The notes under the pieces were generated by a model that ran no database searches, had not been told where the DNA came from, and worked only from the letters and a program-made list of their open reading frames with translations. This document shows, piece after piece, positions 1 through 8,844 of a stretch of 64,000 nucleotides of DNA (its first letter is position 1; each line of letters starts with the position of its first letter). The position numbers were made by a program, and so were the translations under genes. The stretch is from Lewinellaceae bacterium (GTDB lineage: Bacteria > Bacteroidota > Bacteroidia > Chitinophagales > Saprospiraceae), in contig JACJYN010000003.1 in NCBI GenBank assembly GCA_020636095.1, positions 372,001-436,000 on the forward strand, in the 5' to 3' direction.

Positions 1-732
1 AAGGACTACCTTATCAAGGATGAGGTCGCCATTCTGGATATCCTTTCTTCCAACCTGTGGGAGCGGCCTATTTATTTCGCTGTGACTTGCCGGCAGGACA
101 AGCTGTTCGGCCTGGATGACTATCTCCAGTTGGAAGGGCTGGCCCTGCGCATTGTTCCCGTACGTTCACAGAGCGAACCGCAATATGGCATTATGGGCAG
201 TGGCAGGGTGAACACGGATGCCGTTTATGAAAATGTCATGGAGAAGTTCCGCTGGGGCAACTTCGATAAGTACAAAATGTTTGTCGACCGCTCTTATGCA
301 CCCAGCGTACAAAGCCATCAGTTGAGCATGCGGCGGGCCGCCCTGCAGATGCTACAGGAGGGTAAGCGCCAGGAGGCAATTGACCTGATCGACAAGTATT
401 TCGAGGCCTTCCCCAATATGAACTTCCCCTACGATTACCGGGCCTATTACATGATCAGTGTGTACCTGCAGGCCGACGCTTACGATAAGGCCAAGCCGCA
501 CATGGCTATCCTGGCGGACCAAATAGCGGACCAGTTGCGCTTCTACAATTCCATTGATGCAGATGTGCTGGAATCGAGTTTCCAAACGGAGTATCTGCTG
601 GCGATGCGCACTAAGGACGATCTCATTCGGGACGCCAAACAAAATAACGATACGGAGTTTTTGAATGAACTGGAGGCCAAATTCCAGCCCTATCAGGTGC
701 AAGGGCCCGAAAACTTCGTGCCGCCAAATTAA
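1..732 (+). CDS. DUF2723 family membrane protein, C-terminal part (5' end outside window)
   Basis: The reading frame is open from the first base, so this is the last 243 codons of a longer gene. The visible part holds a WERPIYFAVT-like motif near residue 20 and a GLDDYLQLEGLALR segment just after it. These are typical of the soluble C-terminal portion of DUF2723 proteins, large Bacteroidota membrane proteins related to O-mannosyltransferases. The remaining ~180 residues look like a helical repeat tail. Membrane segments and any catalytic residues lie upstream and cannot be seen. rpiB starts 6 nt after the stop, so the two are probably cotranscribed. The family call is by recognition of the motif; a glycosyltransferase function is family knowledge, not visible here. 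Confidence 0.8.
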   Translation, partial: KDYLIKDEVAILDILSSNLWERPIYFAVTCRQDKLFGLDDYLQLEGLALRIVPVRSQSEPQYGIMGSGRVNTDAVYENVMEKFRWGNFDKYKMFVDRSYAPSVQSHQLSMRRAALQMLQEGKRQEAIDLIDKYFEAFPNMNFPYDYRAYYMISVYLQADAYDKAKPHMAILADQIADQLRFYNSIDADVLESSFQTEYLLAMRTKDDLIRDAKQNNDTEFLNELEAKFQPYQVQGPENFVPPN

Positions 733-738
733 GCGTGA

Positions 739-1179
739 ATGAGTACGAAAATTGCCATAGGCTGTGATCACGCCGGCTTTCCCTACCGGAAAGGCATTTT
801 GAGCCTCCTGAAATCCAGGGGGATAACGGCGCTCGATTTCGGGACGGATTCGGCGGATTCAGTGGATTACCCCGACTTTGCCCATCCGGTGGCGGAAGCA
901 GTAGAGTCCGAAGCGGCTCAGATGGGCATCGTCCTGTGCGGAAGCGGCAACGGGATTGCCATGACGGTGAACAAGCATCAGGGCATTCGCGCCGCCATTT
1001 GCTGGAATGAAGAGTTGGCAAGGCTGGCCCGTCAGCACAACGATGCCAATGTGCTTTCCATACCCGTGCGTTTCGTTACCGAAGCCATGGCCCTGGCCAT
1101 GGTTGAAGCTTTCCTGGAAACGGAATTTGAAGGAGGCCGCCACGCCCGCCGCGTTGATAAGATAAGGATCAATAAGTGA
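739..1179 (+). CDS. rpiB: Ribose 5-phosphate isomerase B
   Basis: Interconverts ribose 5-phosphate and ribulose 5-phosphate in the cytosolic pentose phosphate pathway. The 146-residue length is normal for the RpiB/LacAB family. Family hallmarks are present: the N-terminal GCDHAG motif (D10, H11), the catalytic cysteine in LCGSGNGIAM (C67), and RQHNDANVL near residue 100, which supplies the phosphate and substrate contacts. The start ATG lies 6 nt after the preceding stop, suggesting cotranscription with the DUF2723 gene. No truncation or unusual feature is seen. Confidence 0.95.
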   Translation: MSTKIAIGCDHAGFPYRKGILSLLKSRGITALDFGTDSADSVDYPDFAHPVAEAVESEAAQMGIVLCGSGNGIAMTVNKHQGIRAAICWNEELARLARQHNDANVLSIPVRFVTEAMALAMVEAFLETEFEGGRHARRVDKIRINK

Positions 1180-1192
1180 ATATAGGTGACTG

Positions 1193-1324
1193 TTTAGGTA
1201 TTCCGGTTTTATGGTTTTTGGGTATTGTGGCCAGGTGCTTCCGGAGGCCATATCTGGCTATCAACGGTGGGGCTACACCAGGTAACCGCAACGCTATAAC
1301 ACCACCACACCGTTATGCCTAAAT
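1193..1324. repeat. Imperfect inverted repeat, family 1 (copy A)
   Basis: The two ends form a long imperfect palindrome: TTTAGGTATTCCGGTTTTATGG at the left pairs loosely with the reverse complement of the right end (ATTTAGGCATAACGGTGTGG). The left arm closely resembles an element at 53941-54051, including the shared TGTGGCCAGG stretch. It lies in the rpiB-M28 peptidase intergenic region and codes for nothing convincing. It is probably a REP/MITE-like dispersed element. Confidence 0.6.
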
Positions 1325-1398
1325 ATTGTCAATAGGCAATCGGCGGACGTATGCCGGCGTTCTTATAGGGTGAGTCCTTGTACATAAAAAGTTATCTT

Positions 1399-1437
1399 CG
1401 ATCGCCAGCCCATGTACCGGGCTGGCGATCGTTGTTT
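1399..1437 (+). terminator. Strong stem-loop with T-rich tail downstream of rpiB
   Basis: A perfect 13-bp stem (CGATCGCCAGCCC at 1399-1411, its complement at 1419-1431) encloses a 7-nt loop and is followed by TTGTTTT. It would end the transcript from rpiB or act as a leader structure for the peptidase gene. An ATG at 1412 lies in the loop, which argues against using it as the start of the downstream gene. Confidence 0.65.
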
Positions 1438-1456
1438 TACCATCAACAGATTGATC

Positions 1457-3046
1457 ATGAGACAACTAGTGACAGCATTGTTCTTTGCCCTTTGCCTTCC
1501 GGTTTACGGGCAGTATCAGCCCGCCTCAAAACAGGAGGTGAGGGTTCCGGAGAGCCTTGGGGCTTTGATCACCAGTTCGGGTTTGCAAGAGCATCTGGCC
1601 ATTCTTGCTTCCGATGAATTTGAAGGCAGGGAAACCGGCCAGCCCGGCCAACAAAAAGCGGCAGAATACATTGCGGCGGTTTTTGAGGGTTACGGCCTGC
1701 CCAAAGTGGTTGGAGACAGTTCCTATTTTCAGGAAATAGCCTTTACGGCCGAAAGCTGGAACCGCATCGCACTGGCCGTTAACGGGGAGGACTACCGCCA
1801 CCTCTGGGACTACTACGCTTATCCTGCCACCAATGCCGCCCTTCCCCAAGCCAGCTACGAGGAGATACTCTTTCTCGGCTATGGGATCGAGTCGGATCGC
1901 TACAACGACTACAAAGATGTGGATGTAAATGGAAAAGCTATTTTGATCTACGACGGAGAGCCGGTGGATGCTTCGGGTATTTCACAGATAACCGGTACAC
2001 AGGAAGGGTCGGAATGGGCCACAGATTGGCGCAAAAAACTGCGGCTGGCCCGGCAGAAGGGAGCTGCCCTGGTGCTGATCATCGATGGCAACTTCAAGCA
2101 AAATGTAGCGGAAGCCCGCCGCGCCATCTTCAATACCGGCATGCAGTACGGCGAAGGAGAAAAACCGGAGGAGTTCTACGCCAACAATTGCTTTATCACG
2201 ACAAAAGTAGCCAGGCAAATCCTGGGCGAAGGTTACAAAAAAGTGATCAGGGCCCGGAAAAATATGCAGAAGAAGGGCAAATCAAAAACAGTGCCCCTAA
2301 ACTGTCAGCTCACCATTCAGCAGGATAAATTTAAGCGCCAGGTGCTGGGTGAAAATGTGTTGGGCTATATTGAAGGAACCGATGAAAAGCTTAAAGATGA
2401 ACTGCTCATCATCACTGCTCATTACGACCACCTGGGCCGCCGGGGTAGCGCCATTTACAATGGCGCCGATGATAACGGATCAGGAACCTCTACGGCCATG
2501 GAAGTTGCCGAGGCTTTCGCCGAGGCCAAAAAACAGGGCGTCGGCCCCCGGCGCAGTGTCTTGGTAATGCTGGTTTCCGGAGAAGAAAAGGGCCTGTTGG
2601 GTTCCCAATACTACGCAGAACATCCGGTTTTCCCTTTAGAAAACACCATTGCTGATATCAATGTCGATATGGTGGGCCGGGTGGATGAAAAACACAAGGA
2701 CAACCCGGAGTATATCTACGTGATCGGTTCGGACCGGCTGAGTACCGAACTCCATCAGATCAACGAACAGGCCAATGCCACCTACACCAAGCTGGAGCTG
2801 GATTATACCTACAACGCCGAGGATGACCCCAACCGTTACTACTACCGCTCAGACCACTACAACTTCGCTCAGCGAGGCATCCCCGCCATCTTTTTTTTCA
2901 ACGGTACGCATCCGGACTACCATCGCACTTCCGATACGATAGATAAGATACAGTTCGATAAAATGGCCAAGATCGGGCAACTGGTATTTTACACGGCCTG
3001 GGAGCTGGCGAATCGGGAGGAGCGCATCAAGGTGGATGTGAAGTGA
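1457..3046 (+). CDS. Secreted M28 family zinc aminopeptidase with PA-like insert
   Basis: A predicted exported metallopeptidase of 529 residues. The start at 1457 is preferred over an upstream in-frame ATG at 1412 because it begins a clear signal peptide (MRQLVTALFFALCLPVYGQ) and the upstream ATG lies inside a hairpin. The middle (about 85-250) fits a protease-associated domain. The C-terminal M28 domain carries the expected metal and catalytic residues: H322/D324 in HYDHLG, D338 in GADDNGSG, E376/E377 in SGEEKG, the Asp of NVDMVGR, and a late His in the YYRSDHYNF region. Family members remove N-terminal residues from peptides in the periplasm or outside the cell. The precise substrate is unknown. 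It stands alone as a transcription unit. Confidence 0.9.
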   Translation: MRQLVTALFFALCLPVYGQYQPASKQEVRVPESLGALITSSGLQEHLAILASDEFEGRETGQPGQQKAAEYIAAVFEGYGLPKVVGDSSYFQEIAFTAESWNRIALAVNGEDYRHLWDYYAYPATNAALPQASYEEILFLGYGIESDRYNDYKDVDVNGKAILIYDGEPVDASGISQITGTQEGSEWATDWRKKLRLARQKGAALVLIIDGNFKQNVAEARRAIFNTGMQYGEGEKPEEFYANNCFITTKVARQILGEGYKKVIRARKNMQKKGKSKTVPLNCQLTIQQDKFKRQVLGENVLGYIEGTDEKLKDELLIITAHYDHLGRRGSAIYNGADDNGSGTSTAMEVAEAFAEAKKQGVGPRRSVLVMLVSGEEKGLLGSQYYAEHPVFPLENTIADINVDMVGRVDEKHKDNPEYIYVIGSDRLSTELHQINEQANATYTKLELDYTYNAEDDPNRYYYRSDHYNFAQRGIPAIFFFNGTHPDYHRTSDTIDKIQFDKMAKIGQLVFYTAWELANREERIKVDVK

Positions 3047-3057
3047 GGTTTTCTTTG

Positions 3058-3105
3058 ACTGTTTGTTGGTTACCCCTGATGAGGCCATAGTGGCCCACAA
3101 ACAGT
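3058..3105 (+). terminator. Stem-loop after the M28 peptidase gene
   Basis: ACTGTTTGTTGG (3058-3069) and CCCACAAACAGT (3094-3105) can pair with one mismatch, and a second small hairpin (GGCCATAGTGGCC) lies inside. There is no clean T tract directly after it, so terminator function is only possible. Confidence 0.35.
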
Positions 3106-3239
3106 AAACGGCTTAATCCTGTCTCTTCATAAGAATAGCTGGCTCGATTCAAAAAAAACAGAACGATTCGGGCTGATTCCTGCCCGGAAATGAATAACTT
3201 CCGATGTGTTTTGTTAACCATTCAACAAAAAACAAAACG

Positions 3240-4583
3240 ATGAAACGCCGACAATTCCTCCAGCAAGCCTCCACCGCCGCCGGTATCGGCATGGCCGGTA
3301 TGCTGCCTCTCGAACTGCTTGCTGCCAACCGAAAAGATATTTCACCCAATGAAAAGCTGGGTATTGCCGTCATTGGTTGCAATGGCATGGGGTGGGCCAA
3401 TATGACGAAACATTTTCAGGTAGATGGGGTGGAGTGTATTGCTTTGTGTGATGTAGATCAGAGTGTGCTGGAGAAGCGGTCCGCCGGAGTGAAGGAGATA
3501 CAGGGCAAAGCCCCCCGGTTGTATGGCGACTACCGAAAGCTGCTGGAGGATAAAGACATCGACGCGGTCATTATTGGCACGCCCGACCACTGGCACTGCC
3601 GCATGATGGTGGATGCGGTTCAGGCCGATAAGCACGTGTATGTGGAAAAACCCATTGCTAATACGATCCAGGAGTGCCGCATTATGATGGCGGCGGGAAA
3701 GAAATATGGTAAGGTAGTACAGGTGGGGCAATGGCAACGCAGCGGCGCCCATTATGAGAAAGCCATCGAATACGTCCGTTCCGGTAAGTTGGGCAATATC
3801 CGCCTGGTGAAGGTATGGGCTTATCAAGGCTGGATGAAGCCCGTGCCGGTGTTGCCCGACAGTGCGCCGCCGGAGGGCGTGGACTATGCGATGTGGCTGG
3901 GGCCGGCGCCCAATCGCCCCTTTAATCCCAACCGCTTTCATTTTAACTTCCGTTGGTTTTGGGATTACGCCGGTGGCCTGATGACCGATTGGGGGGTACA
4001 CGAAATCGACATCGCCCTGTACGCCATGCAGGCCAAGGCACCCAAATCGGTGATGGCATCAGGCGGTAAGCTGGCTTATCCGGACGATGCGTCTGAGACA
4101 CCCGACACCCTGCAGGCTATCTTCGAATACGAAAACTTCAATATGCTATGGGAGCATGCCACCGGTATCGATAATGGTAATTATGGCCGCACCGAAGGCA
4201 TCGCTTTCATTGGCAACCACGCCACGCTGGTGGTCAATCGCCAAGGATGGGAAGTCATCCCTGAAACACAATGGGAAGATGGTATAAACAAATACGAGGT
4301 GGAGGCCATTCCCCAGCAGGACAGAGCATGGGATGCCGATTATGTGAAAGACCATGCTCAGAATTTTGTGGATGCCATCCGGGCCAATGACCCCGGCCTG
4401 CTCAATTGTGGTATTGAAACCGGAGGCATTGCCGCTATTAATGCCCAGATGGGCAATATTGCCTACAAAACCGGCAGAAAGGTATACTGGGATAAAGGTA
4501 TGGGCTTGTTCAAAAACGATAAGGAGGCCAGTGCGCTCATTTCTACTGAGTACCACAATGGCTGGTCCTTACCGAAGCTGTAG
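3240..4583 (+). CDS. Tat-exported Gfo/Idh/MocA family oxidoreductase
   Basis: A 447-residue NAD(P)-dependent sugar or cyclitol oxidoreductase-like protein. The start at 3240 is chosen because it gives a twin-arginine signal (MKRRQFLQQASTAAGIG), removing 12 extra residues of the longest frame. The Rossmann nucleotide-binding motif IAVIGCNGMGW follows near residue 41, and the family EKPIA motif (catalytic lysine) lies about 100 residues later. The C-terminal half is the alpha/beta GFO_IDH_MocA_C domain. Tat export implies folding with cofactor before transport to the periplasm, which is common for this subfamily in Bacteroidota. The substrate cannot be inferred from context. Confidence 0.9.
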   Translation: MKRRQFLQQASTAAGIGMAGMLPLELLAANRKDISPNEKLGIAVIGCNGMGWANMTKHFQVDGVECIALCDVDQSVLEKRSAGVKEIQGKAPRLYGDYRKLLEDKDIDAVIIGTPDHWHCRMMVDAVQADKHVYVEKPIANTIQECRIMMAAGKKYGKVVQVGQWQRSGAHYEKAIEYVRSGKLGNIRLVKVWAYQGWMKPVPVLPDSAPPEGVDYAMWLGPAPNRPFNPNRFHFNFRWFWDYAGGLMTDWGVHEIDIALYAMQAKAPKSVMASGGKLAYPDDASETPDTLQAIFEYENFNMLWEHATGIDNGNYGRTEGIAFIGNHATLVVNRQGWEVIPETQWEDGINKYEVEAIPQQDRAWDADYVKDHAQNFVDAIRANDPGLLNCGIETGGIAAINAQMGNIAYKTGRKVYWDKGMGLFKNDKEASALISTEYHNGWSLPKL

Positions 4584-4635
4584 CCGGCTATTTGCCTGGC
4601 CTGCAAACCGGCTTAACGATCGCATTCAGGTGAAT

Positions 4636-4667
4636 AGCAAGGAGTTGCCCGCCGACAACTCCTTGCT
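4636..4667. terminator. Perfect 12-bp hairpin between convergent genes
   Basis: AGCAAGGAGTTG (4636-4647) and its exact complement (4656-4667) enclose an 8-nt loop. It lies between the oxidoreductase gene on the plus strand and pckA on the minus strand, so it could serve both transcripts. The flanking T tract is weak. Confidence 0.55.
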
Positions 4668-4762
4668 GAAAATCCTTTAAGACAGACGGGCCATGAGGGG
4701 CCAAAAGTAGGCCTGTTCACTGGAGAGGCCAAATGCTGAATAGGCCAAAAGGGAAACGCGCC

Positions 4763-6340
4763 CTACTTCGGCCCTGCCGCAACAATATCCGGGTGAACGC
4801 CTTTTTCGTAGCGTTTGAAATTTTTCTGGAACAGGCCGACCAATTTCTTTATGGTCTGGTCATAGGAAGATTTATCCTCCCAGGTATTACGAGGAAGCAA
4901 AACCTCATCCGGTACATTAGGGCAGGCAGTGGGTATCTGTAAACCAAAATGAGGTTCGTTGATGGTATCTACTTTTTCGAAGTCCCCATTATGTATAGCA
5001 TCGATGATCCGCCGGGTATACTTGAGCTTGATCCTGGCGCCGACACCGAAGGCGCCGCCGGTCCAGCCGGTATTGACCAGCCAGGCTTTGGCTTTGTGCT
5101 GGCGAATCTTTTCAGCCAGCAATTCTGCGTACTTATTGGGGTGCCACATCATGAAAGCCGCGCCGAAGCAAGCGGAAAACGTTGCTTCCGGCTCGGTAAT
5201 GCCCATTTCCGTGCCGGCCACCTTGGCGGTGTACCCGGCAATGAAGTGGTAGCTGGCCTGCTCGGGCGTGAGCATGCTTACGGGGGGCAGGACACCGAAA
5301 GCATCACAGGTTAAGAAAATGATGTGCTTCGGATGGCCTGCAATACAAGGCATTTGTACGTTCTCAATGTAACGGATAGGGTAGGAAGCCCGGGTATTCT
5401 GTGTGATGGAAGTGTCGTGATAATCGACCGCCCGCGTTTCTTTGTTGTATACCACATTCTCCAGTACCGTTCCGAATCGAATCGCATTGAAGATGTCGGG
5501 TTCCTTCTCCGCGCTCAGGTCAATAGCTTTGGCGTAGCATCCCCCTTCGATATTGAACACACCGGTATCCGTCCAGCAATGCTCATCATCGCCGATGAGT
5601 TTCCGTTTGGGGTCGGCGCTCAGGGTTGTCTTACCCGTGCCGGATAAGCCAAACAGGATCGAGACATCTCCCTCTTCACCGACGTTGGCGGAACAGTGCA
5701 TCGGCATCACGTTTTCAAGGGGCATCAGGTAATTCATGACGGAAAAGATACCCTTCTTCATTTCGCCGGCGTACTCAGTTCCCAGGATTACGACCTCCTT
5801 GCGTTCCAGGTCCAGGTCGACACTGGTGCGGGAGGTCATCTGAGAGGTGTATCGGTTGGCAGGGAAGCTTCCTCCGTTGAAGATGATATAATCGGGCTCT
5901 CCAAAATTGGCCAGCTCTTCCGCCGTAGGCATGATGAGCATATTCTGCATAAAGAGCGCGTGATAGGCCCGGGTACAGATGATCCGGCACTTCAGGCGGT
6001 AATGGGGGTCCCAGCCTGCAAAAGCATCGACGACGAAGACCCGGTCACGCGTGTTGAGGTAGTCCAGCGCGCGTTCGCGGTTGATCATGAAGGTTTGCTT
6101 GTCCAAAGCGATATTGATAGCACCCCAGTCGATATTATGCTCAGAAGGCTCCGCTTTTACAATTCTTTTATCTTTGGGGCTGCGCCCGGTTTTTTCTCCG
6201 GAATATACCAGCAGAGCGCCGACGTCCGAAATAGCGGTTCCCTTCTCATTTCTGAGGGCTATTTCGTATAGCTCCGGAACGCTGGTGTTCCGATGAATTT
6301 CTTTGACGTAGATTTGATACTTTTCGAGATTGAAAGCCAC
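4763..6340 (-). CDS. pckA: Phosphoenolpyruvate carboxykinase (ATP)
   Basis: Converts oxaloacetate plus ATP to phosphoenolpyruvate, CO2 and ADP, the entry step of gluconeogenesis. The length of 525 residues is standard for the ATP-dependent class. Visible motifs include the kinase P-loop GLSGTGKTT at 231-239, the adjacent GDDEH metal and phosphate site at 250-254, and the substrate segment FNGGSFPANRY near 154-164. The gene is a single unit transcribed away from the metallophosphatase at 6526, and a TATATTTG -7 box lies about 50 nt upstream. Confidence 0.97.
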   Translation of the reverse strand: MAFNLEKYQIYVKEIHRNTSVPELYEIALRNEKGTAISDVGALLVYSGEKTGRSPKDKRIVKAEPSEHNIDWGAINIALDKQTFMINRERALDYLNTRDRVFVVDAFAGWDPHYRLKCRIICTRAYHALFMQNMLIMPTAEELANFGEPDYIIFNGGSFPANRYTSQMTSRTSVDLDLERKEVVILGTEYAGEMKKGIFSVMNYLMPLENVMPMHCSANVGEEGDVSILFGLSGTGKTTLSADPKRKLIGDDEHCWTDTGVFNIEGGCYAKAIDLSAEKEPDIFNAIRFGTVLENVVYNKETRAVDYHDTSITQNTRASYPIRYIENVQMPCIAGHPKHIIFLTCDAFGVLPPVSMLTPEQASYHFIAGYTAKVAGTEMGITEPEATFSACFGAAFMMWHPNKYAELLAEKIRQHKAKAWLVNTGWTGGAFGVGARIKLKYTRRIIDAIHNGDFEKVDTINEPHFGLQIPTACPNVPDEVLLPRNTWEDKSSYDQTIKKLVGLFQKNFKRYEKGVHPDIVAAGPK

Positions 6341-6392
6341 GGTAATATTTTTTAATTTTTATGGAATAATTACTTTACTTCAGGGTTTATGC

Positions 6393-6400
6393 CAAATATA
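6393..6400 (-). promoter_or_regulatory. Candidate -7 box for pckA
   Basis: The minus strand reads TATATTTG here, an exact match to the Bacteroidota TAnnTTTG -7 consensus, 52 nt upstream of the pckA start. No clear -33 TTG at the ideal spacing was seen. Confidence 0.45.
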
Positions 6401-6525
6401 TACTACTCTGCTTAATTTTTCCATGAGGATCGTTGCCTTTTATCGTAAAAAGAGCGCCCCGGCTGCAAATGGCAATAGAAATCTTTTTAATTTTAGTGAT
6501 ATTTATTTAGCCGGCGAATAGAAAA

Positions 6526-7635
6526 ATGCATATGAGAATATTTTTTATACTGGCCTTTGCCGGATGGGGAGGGTTGTTATTTCCGCTTTCGCTGGAAGCG
6601 CAGGGCGCTAATCATATTACCGATCCTTCCTACAACGATGGCCCTTATATTTTTTACGAAGATGGAGCGGTACTCGCCAGGTGGACGAATCAGGAGGGGC
6701 TTCGGGAAGAAGTCATAAATGCGGGGCAGCCGCTGGAAATAGATGCGGGTATTTCCGCCTCCTTCGACCCTGCCTACCTGGACGTCAACGACCCGTTTCT
6801 GGCGTCAGCTAAGACGGCCTTCAAAGGCGTCGAGCACATTGCTGCCGTCAGTGATATTCACGGCCAGTATGATCTGCTGCTGGATTTGCTGAAAGCCAAC
6901 CGCATTATCGATGAGCAGGGCAATTGGGCTTTTGGCGAAGGCCACCTGGTAGTGCTGGGTGACATTTTCGACCGGGGAGACGAAGTGACGGACCTGCTAT
7001 GGTTTGTTCATAAACTGGAAAAACAGGCCGAAAAAGCCAACGGGAAGGTACACTTCCTTCTGGGAAACCACGAGGTCATGGCCCTACAGGGAGATTTGAG
7101 GTATATCCATAAGAAATACCGGTATACGATGGCCAGAATGGGCATGCCCTACAATGAACTGTTCGGTGAGAACACGTACCTGGGCCGTTGGCTGCGCACC
7201 AAACCCGTGGCTATTTCGATCAATAATACTGCTTTTGTGCACGCCGGATTCTCGGAAGTGCTGCTGGATCAAGGACTCTCTTTTGCCGATATGAACCGGG
7301 CTTTTGAGGAGAAGATCATCGGCCAGCCGGAGGACAGTATCTTGGCGGATCCGATCCTGAGCCTTCTTTACAGTGAAGATGGCCCGGTTTGGTACCGGGG
7401 ATATTTTGATGAGGGGTTCGCCAAATGGCAGGCACAGGCTATCTTGAGTAAAATAAGAAAGAAGCATATTGTTGTGGGGCATACCTCTTTTTCTGAAGTT
7501 GTATCCCTGTTTCACAACCGGATCATCGGGATCGATTCGAGCATTAAGCTCGGTAAGAAGGGGGAGATTCTGCTCATCGACAAAAGGAAATTTTACAGGG
7601 GCACCTTAAACGGCGATAGGATAAGATTGAATTGA
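6526..7635 (+). CDS. Secreted PPP-like calcineurin metallophosphoesterase
   Basis: A 369-residue protein with an N-terminal signal peptide (start at 6526, or an equivalent ATG at 6532) ending near LSLEAQG. The phosphoesterase core has all metal-binding motifs of the family in order: DIHGQY (D110, H112), GDIFDRGDE (from D146), LGNHEVM (N181, H182), VHAGFSE and VVGHTSFSE. The motif set resembles Shewanella-like PPP phosphatases, which act on phosphoproteins in other bacteria. Because it is exported, a periplasmic or extracellular phosphoester is the likely target. It is immediately followed by an array of secreted kinase-fold-like paralogues, so a functional opposition is conceivable but unproven. 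Confidence 0.88.
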   Translation: MHMRIFFILAFAGWGGLLFPLSLEAQGANHITDPSYNDGPYIFYEDGAVLARWTNQEGLREEVINAGQPLEIDAGISASFDPAYLDVNDPFLASAKTAFKGVEHIAAVSDIHGQYDLLLDLLKANRIIDEQGNWAFGEGHLVVLGDIFDRGDEVTDLLWFVHKLEKQAEKANGKVHFLLGNHEVMALQGDLRYIHKKYRYTMARMGMPYNELFGENTYLGRWLRTKPVAISINNTAFVHAGFSEVLLDQGLSFADMNRAFEEKIIGQPEDSILADPILSLLYSEDGPVWYRGYFDEGFAKWQAQAILSKIRKKHIVVGHTSFSEVVSLFHNRIIGIDSSIKLGKKGEILLIDKRKFYRGTLNGDRIRLN

Positions 7636-7643
7636 AAAGTTAG

Positions 7644-7756
7644 GGCTACCATTCCAGGGTTGGACGAGTTCGCGGTTCGGTATTCGCTGTTCGCAAACGC
7701 GGCAGGCTGCCTGGGCTTACCTGCTTCTAACCGTGTCCAACCTTAGACGGGTAGCC
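7644..7756. repeat. Inverted-repeat element, family 2 (copy A)
   Basis: The element begins GGCTACCATTCC..GTTGGAC and ends GTCCAAC..GGGTAGCC, so the ends are imperfect inverted repeats. It shares long blocks with 41234-41330. This copy carries an extra segment, GTATTCGCTGTTCG, absent from the 41-kb copy. It fills the gap between the phosphatase and the paralogue array. Confidence 0.7.
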
Positions 7757-7782
7757 AAAGTTAGTACTCTAAAACCTGTACA

Positions 7783-8844
7783 ATGAAAAAGAAGTTTTTT
7801 TTATGGACAGTGCTTTTTAGCCTGCCAGGCCTTATTCTATTGCATGCCCAAAACGCTGAACCCGGCGGCGCGGAGGCCCCTACTTTTTTTAACTTTTTTT
7901 ACCAACAGCAAGGTGCAATACCCATATTGAAGCTGGAAACGGAGTGGGGGCAGTTGGTCAAAGAGAAACTTAAGGAGGAATACCAACCCGGCGTTTTATC
8001 CTTTCAGGACTCAGATGGTAATACCGTGGAGATGGAAGTGTCGCTTAGGGCCAGGGGCAATACCCGGAAGGAGGTGTGCGAGTTTCCCCCTCTTAAGATC
8101 AAACCGGCCAGAAAACAGCTCAGTGAACTGGGGTTTCATCCCCAAAGCAGGTTGAAACTGGTATTGCCTTGCGAGAATAGGAAATCCAACGCGGAGTGCC
8201 TCTTAAAAGAAGCGCTGGCCTATCAGCTTTACGCGGCGATCTATCCTATTCACCACCAGACCAAGGTTGTTGAGCTGAAAGGATGGCAGAACGGCAAAGA
8301 GAAATACACTTTTTATGCCTTCCTGATCGAAGAGGAAGGTGAATTTGCCGGCCGGGTAAGGGGGAAACGGATCAAACAAGAGAAAATCAACACCATTGAC
8401 CTGGAAAGAGATGCTTATGTGAAGATGTGCTTTTTCCAATATATGATTGCCAATACAGATTGGTCGGCGCCCAATGGACACAATCTGGAGATTCTGGATT
8501 TGCCCGGACATGACAAACTGGTGCCCATCCCTTACGATTTTGATTATGCCGGCTTTGTCGACACAGAATATGCTATCCCCAATTCTTCCGTTCCCATTGA
8601 TAAGGTCACACAGCGCTTCTTTTTGGGGAAATACGTGACCGAAGAAGAGGCCCTTGAATGTGCTCAGTATTTTCTCTCTAAAAAGGAATCGCTCATCGAA
8701 ATATGCAGGAGTTTTGACTTGCTGCGAGATAAATCGAGCGATTCCGCCGAGGAATTCCTATCCGAATTTTTCAATATGCTGGAGGATGAAGAACTGGTGC
8801 TCCGGTCTTTTGTGACCAGGCCCACCAGGAATAGGCAGAACTGA
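7783..8844 (+). CDS. Secreted CotH/HipA-like kinase-fold candidate, paralogue 1
   Basis: A 353-residue exported protein with a signal peptide ending near LLHAQ (residue 23). It is the first of four tandem paralogues. Motifs conserved across all four copies are RGN-R..C-FPP (91-103), LKLV..C (125-130), LKEALAYQLY (141-150), N224-x-D226-W-S with HN at 233-234, and PYDFDYAGF (250-258). The order RGN, N-x-D...HN, DFD resembles CotH-type atypical protein kinases and HipA-like folds, where the last two supply catalytic and metal residues. This is an inference from spacing, not a database match. Conserved cysteines (C99, C130) may form a disulfide outside the cytoplasm. The next paralogue begins at the base after this stop. 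Confidence 0.7.
   Translation: MKKKFFLWTVLFSLPGLILLHAQNAEPGGAEAPTFFNFFYQQQGAIPILKLETEWGQLVKEKLKEEYQPGVLSFQDSDGNTVEMEVSLRARGNTRKEVCEFPPLKIKPARKQLSELGFHPQSRLKLVLPCENRKSNAECLLKEALAYQLYAAIYPIHHQTKVVELKGWQNGKEKYTFYAFLIEEEGEFAGRVRGKRIKQEKINTIDLERDAYVKMCFFQYMIANTDWSAPNGHNLEILDLPGHDKLVPIPYDFDYAGFVDTEYAIPNSSVPIDKVTQRFFLGKYVTEEEALECAQYFLSKKESLIEICRSFDLLRDKSSDSAEEFLSEFFNMLEDEELVLRSFVTRPTRNRQN

Noticed and set aside
1412..1456. Longer start for the M28 peptidase
   Set aside because: The ATG lies in a terminator-like loop and the extra residues precede a good signal peptide.
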